Below, one piece after another: positions 5,889 to 8,139 of a stretch of 8,139 nt of DNA. The translations under genes and the position numbers were made by a program. The stretch spans positions 1-8,139 of the forward strand of contig CADCQZ010000006.1 in NCBI GenBank assembly GCA_902803675.1. Reading direction: 5' to 3'. How positions within the stretch are numbered: the stretch's first letter is position 1; every line of letters begins with the position of its first letter. Origin of the DNA: an uncultured Eubacteriales bacterium (GTDB taxonomy: Bacteria; Bacillota_A; Clostridia; Christensenellales; Aristaeellaceae). Under the pieces are notes generated by a model that was given only the letters and a program-made list of their open reading frames with translations, was not told where the DNA came from and ran no database searches.

Positions 5889-6815
5889 ATGATCCGGCTG
5901 GATGAGATCCAGAAGCGGCTGCTCAGGGAAGTGGCCGACCTGCACGAGGTGCCCGAAGGCGCCTACAACATCCGCTCCAACGGCCGGTCCGTGGGCCGCT
6001 CCTCCTCCGCGAACATCGACATCATCCCCAAGGAGAACGGCTCCGGTCTGGACATCCGCATCAGGCCCGGCACGCGGGGGGAGAGCGTTCACATCCCCGT
6101 GGTGATGACGCAGAGCGGCCTTAAAGAGGTCGTCTACAACGACTTTTACATCGGCGAGGACTGCGACGTGGTCATCGTGGCCGGCTGCGGCATCGACAAC
6201 TGCGGCAGCCAGGACTCCCAGCACGACGGCATCCACCGCTTTTTCGTGGGCCGCGGCGCGAAGATCCGCTATGTGGAGAAGCACTACGGCTCCGGCACCG
6301 GCCGGGGCAAACGCATCCTCAATCCCGTCACCGAGGTGTACCAGGAAGAGGACAGCACCGTGGAGATGGAAATGGTGCAGATCAAGGGCGTGGACGACAC
6401 CGACCGGACGACGAAGGCCGAGATGAAGGCCGGCAGCAGGCTGGTGGTCCGGGAGCGGCTGATGACCCACGGCGAGCAGCGCGCGATCAGCACCTACCGG
6501 GTCCTGCTCAACGGGGAGGGCGCCAGCGCGGACGTGGTGTCCCGGTCCGTGGCCCGGGATGACTCCTACCAGAAGTTCGACGCCCAGCTCATCGGCAACG
6601 CCGGATGCAGCGGGCACACGGAGTGCGACTCCATCATCATGGACCGGGGAAGGATCCTGGCCGTGCCAGGCCTCGAGGCCAACAGCGTGGACGCCGCCCT
6701 GGTGCATGAGGCCGCCATCGGCAAGATCGCCGGCGACCAGATCATCAAGCTGATGACCCTGGGGCTGACCGAGCAGGAAGCGGAGGAGCAGATCATCAAC
6801 GGCTTCCTGAAATGA
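5889..6815 (+). CDS. sufB: Short SufB/SufD-type Fe-S scaffold (SmsB-like)
   Basis: A 308-residue SufB/SufD-family protein, much shorter than SufB (about 470-495) or SufD (about 420). It keeps a beta-helix core and the C-terminal helices but lacks the large N-terminal part. A Cys/His-rich segment holds Cys92, Cys100, Cys105, His112, His116 and His132 (motifs CGIDNCG, HDGIH, EKHYG). The C-terminal region HTECDS (Cys246) to VHEAAIGKIAGDQ (Glu274) aligns by eye with the SufB functional region. Glu274 matches Glu434 of E. coli SufB, but the Cys405 position appears to be Gly254 or a close neighbour. With the adjacent SufC-type ATPase it probably forms a SufBC-like complex that builds clusters, the scaffold dimerising with itself in place of SufB-SufD. 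No SufS, SufU or SufE is present. GGGAGG at 5875-5880 supports the start. Last gene of the operon. Confidence 0.9.
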   Translation: MIRLDEIQKRLLREVADLHEVPEGAYNIRSNGRSVGRSSSANIDIIPKENGSGLDIRIRPGTRGESVHIPVVMTQSGLKEVVYNDFYIGEDCDVVIVAGCGIDNCGSQDSQHDGIHRFFVGRGAKIRYVEKHYGSGTGRGKRILNPVTEVYQEEDSTVEMEMVQIKGVDDTDRTTKAEMKAGSRLVVRERLMTHGEQRAISTYRVLLNGEGASADVVSRSVARDDSYQKFDAQLIGNAGCSGHTECDSIIMDRGRILAVPGLEANSVDAALVHEAAIGKIAGDQIIKLMTLGLTEQEAEEQIINGFLK

Positions 6816-6836
6816 CCCTCGCGTTCAAGATCTTTT

Positions 6837-6861
6837 CCGCGCCTTCACGGCGCGGTTTTTT
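6837..6861 (+). terminator. Intrinsic terminator ending the ybaB-to-sufB operon
   Basis: A perfect 7 bp stem CCGCGCC (6837-6843) pairs with GGCGCGG (6849-6855) around a 5-base loop, followed directly by six Ts (6856-6861). It lies 21 bases after the stop codon of the scaffold gene and before the promoter of the next gene, so it separates the two transcription units. Confidence 0.9.
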
Positions 6862-6904
6862 GTGCCGTCCGGGACAGATCCAACCTTCAGAGCCAAATTC
6901 GTGC

Positions 6905-6934
6905 TTGAATTCCGCGCCGGACAGGTGCTATAAT
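6905..6934 (+). promoter_or_regulatory. Extended -10 promoter of the opine dehydrogenase gene
   Basis: A perfect TATAAT (6929-6934) preceded by TGC gives an extended -10, with TTGAAT (6905-6910) as a four-of-six -35 box at 18 bp spacing. The architecture matches the ybaB promoter: 18 bp spacer, TGn and TATAATG. Transcription would begin near 6941, giving a leader of about 90 bases. Confidence 0.8.
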
Positions 6935-6973
6935 GCACCCACGAACGACAGACAATCTTCCCGCTGCGGCTCT

Positions 6974-6996
6974 CCCGGCTTTTTTTCGGCGCCGGG
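6974..6996 (+). promoter_or_regulatory. GC-rich foldable leader before the opine dehydrogenase gene
   Basis: CCCGGC (6974-6979) can pair with GCCGGG (6991-6996) across an 11-base loop that includes a run of seven Ts. The second arm could instead form GGCGC-CGG-GCGCC (6989-7001) or pair with nearby GGGCGCCC. No complete intrinsic terminator is formed, since no stem directly precedes the T-run. No riboswitch class is recognised. It may only affect message stability. Confidence 0.25.
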
Positions 6997-7030
6997 CGCC
7001 CATCGGGCCATATTCAAGGAGGAATGGAGA

Positions 7031-8139
7031 ATGAATCCGAAAAAGATCGCGATCCTGGGCGGCGGCAACGGCGCGCACACCATGGCGGCGGAGATGACCC
7101 TGAAGGGGCATACGGTCAACCTGTACGAGATGCCGGAATTCAGGGACAACATGAAGGAAGTCTTTGAGACGAAGACGATCTTCCTCAAGGGCAACATCCC
7201 GGAGCTCCAGGGCAAAGTGAAGCTGAACATGGTGACCGACGACATCGAAAAAGCGGTGGAGGGCTGCCATTACATCTGCATCGTCACGCCGGCCTTCGCC
7301 CACCTGGGATACGCGAAACTGCTCAAGGGCCATGTGCATAAGGATCAGATCATCGTGACCTTCCCGGGCGCCTTCGGCGCGCTGGTATTGAGGAACGTGC
7401 TGGGGGACGAGGACTGCCCGGTACTGGCGGACGCGAACAACCTGCCCTATGACTCCCGGCTCGTGGCAAAGGGGTCCAACGTGGTGAACGTGTTCGGCCG
7501 GAACCCCATCAACATCGCCTTCCTGCCGGCCGACAGGGGCCCGGGGCTGATCGACGAGATGCGGGAGGACCTGTTCCCCTTCGAGAAGATCTATACGGAC
7601 GTGCTGGAGTGCGGCCTGGCCATCGTGAACCCGGACTGGCACGCCGGCCCGGTGCTGTTCAACATCTCCAACATCGAGAGCCCGCATGTGAACTTCTACC
7701 TGTACGAGATGGGCTGGACGCCCTCGGCCTGCCGGCTGAACATCGCCATGGACAAGGAGCGCAAGGCCGTGGGCAAGGTGCTGGGCTACAACCTCAGGCC
7801 CATGGAGGACTTTTCCGGCCGGCCGGAGGACTACACCTGGACGTGGCAGGACCTGTACAAGGAGGGCCACGGCTCCATCGGCCTGACGCCGATCTGCGGC
7901 CCCAATGACATCACCAGCCGGTACCTCACCGAGGATGTGCCCTACGGCCTGGTGCCCTGGGCGGCCATCGCGGAAGTGATCGGCGTGCCGATGCCCCTGA
8001 CCAACGGCTTCATCGACATCATCAACGTGGTGCACGAGAAGGACTGGCGCAGGGAAGGCTGCGGCCTGGAGGAGCTGGGCATCAAGGGCATGGACAAGGA
8101 CACCCTGCTCAAGTACGTGCGCACGGGCGAACGCGGGTA
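7031..8139 (+). CDS. NAD(P)-dependent opine (octopine/nopaline) dehydrogenase family protein, reaching right edge
   Basis: At least 369 residues of an octopine/nopaline dehydrogenase family protein. Members reductively join an amino acid and a 2-oxoacid, or run the reverse reaction. The N-terminal Rossmann fold has the glycine motif GGGNGAH (10-16). Glu33 at the end of the second strand (NLYE) hints at NAD(H) over NADP(H). The C-terminal domain carries the family His in NPDWHAGPVLFNISNIES (His204), which aligns by eye with the catalytic His of arthropod and bacterial opine dehydrogenases. It ends with PMPLTNGFIDIINVVHEKDW and YVRTGERG. The start at 7031 is set by AAGGAGG (7016-7022); an earlier ATG at 7024 is out of frame. 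The window stops two bases (ta) into codon 370, which could be TAA, TAG or Tyr; 369 residues is already about full family length. Substrate cannot be told. It has its own promoter and no visible partner gene. Confidence 0.88.
   Translation, partial: MNPKKIAILGGGNGAHTMAAEMTLKGHTVNLYEMPEFRDNMKEVFETKTIFLKGNIPELQGKVKLNMVTDDIEKAVEGCHYICIVTPAFAHLGYAKLLKGHVHKDQIIVTFPGAFGALVLRNVLGDEDCPVLADANNLPYDSRLVAKGSNVVNVFGRNPINIAFLPADRGPGLIDEMREDLFPFEKIYTDVLECGLAIVNPDWHAGPVLFNISNIESPHVNFYLYEMGWTPSACRLNIAMDKERKAVGKVLGYNLRPMEDFSGRPEDYTWTWQDLYKEGHGSIGLTPICGPNDITSRYLTEDVPYGLVPWAAIAEVIGVPMPLTNGFIDIINVVHEKDWRREGCGLEELGIKGMDKDTLLKYVRTGERG

Noticed and set aside
4734..6707. A 657-codon open frame on the minus strand covering the acidic protein, the SufC-type gene and the scaffold gene
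   Set aside because: Its product is low-complexity in His, Gly, Ala, Val and Leu with no domain. It opposes three well-supported genes, has no ribosome site, and is the expected shadow of GC-rich codon bias.
6971..6986. T-run in the opine dehydrogenase leader as a transcription attenuator
   Set aside because: No stable stem directly precedes the seven Ts (6980-6986), so a terminator hairpin cannot be drawn. No leader peptide or known riboswitch core was seen.
6887..8035. A 382-codon open frame on the minus strand opposite the opine dehydrogenase gene
   Set aside because: It is rich in His, Val, Gln and Arg without any motif, and spans the promoter and leader of a convincingly coded plus-strand gene. 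It is a shadow frame.
1..8139. CRISPR array, tRNA, rRNA, IS element or phage genes
   Set aside because: Reading both strands showed no spaced direct repeats, cloverleaf or conserved RNA sequence, transposase or integrase motifs.

Overview
The window looks like chromosomal DNA of a GC-rich anaerobic member of the Bacillota, most likely class Clostridia. Three things point that way: strong AGGAGG-type ribosome binding sites before most genes, sigma-A promoters of which two have an extended -10, and a two-protein SufC/SufB-type Fe-S system of the kind found in anaerobic Clostridia and methanogenic archaea. The genus cannot be read from the sequence. No IS element, phage gene, tRNA, rRNA or CRISPR array was seen.

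Left part, minus strand (1-1805). A secreted protein of unknown function runs off the left edge. It has its own promoter. Behind it lies a complete type I (cytoplasmic, AnsA-like) L-asparaginase, also with a well-formed promoter. The asparaginase promoter faces away from the promoter of the next operon, and the two -35 boxes are only 22 bp apart.

Middle part, plus strand (1828-6861). Seven tightly packed genes read as one operon: ybaB/ebfC (nucleoid-associated protein), recR (recombination mediator), tdk (thymidine kinase), rmuC (DNA-recombination-associated, membrane-anchored coiled coil), a small acidic protein of unknown function, a SufC-type ATPase and a short SufB/SufD-type scaffold. Gaps or overlaps between neighbours run from -8 to +24 bp, with TAATG, ATGCCTGA and ATGAGTGA junctions that suggest translational coupling. 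A GC-rich hairpin followed by six Ts ends the unit. The operon joins DNA upkeep and nucleotide salvage to Fe-S cluster assembly. The Fe-S pair resembles the minimal SUF-like system (SMS, SmsC/SmsB): no SufS, SufU, SufE or second scaffold protein is present, and the scaffold appears to lack the equivalent of the key cysteine Cys405 of E. coli SufB.

Right part, plus strand (6905-8139). After the terminator, a separate extended -10 promoter and a GC-rich leader precede an octopine/nopaline (opine) dehydrogenase family protein. It reaches the window edge, where the last two bases (ta) could be the start of its stop codon.

The most interesting items are the SMS-like pair and its missing cysteine, the thymidine kinase P-loop with Ser in place of the usual Gly, the uncharacterised acidic protein inside the operon, and the stand-alone opine dehydrogenase. 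Most of the window is otherwise ordinary core-genome content.
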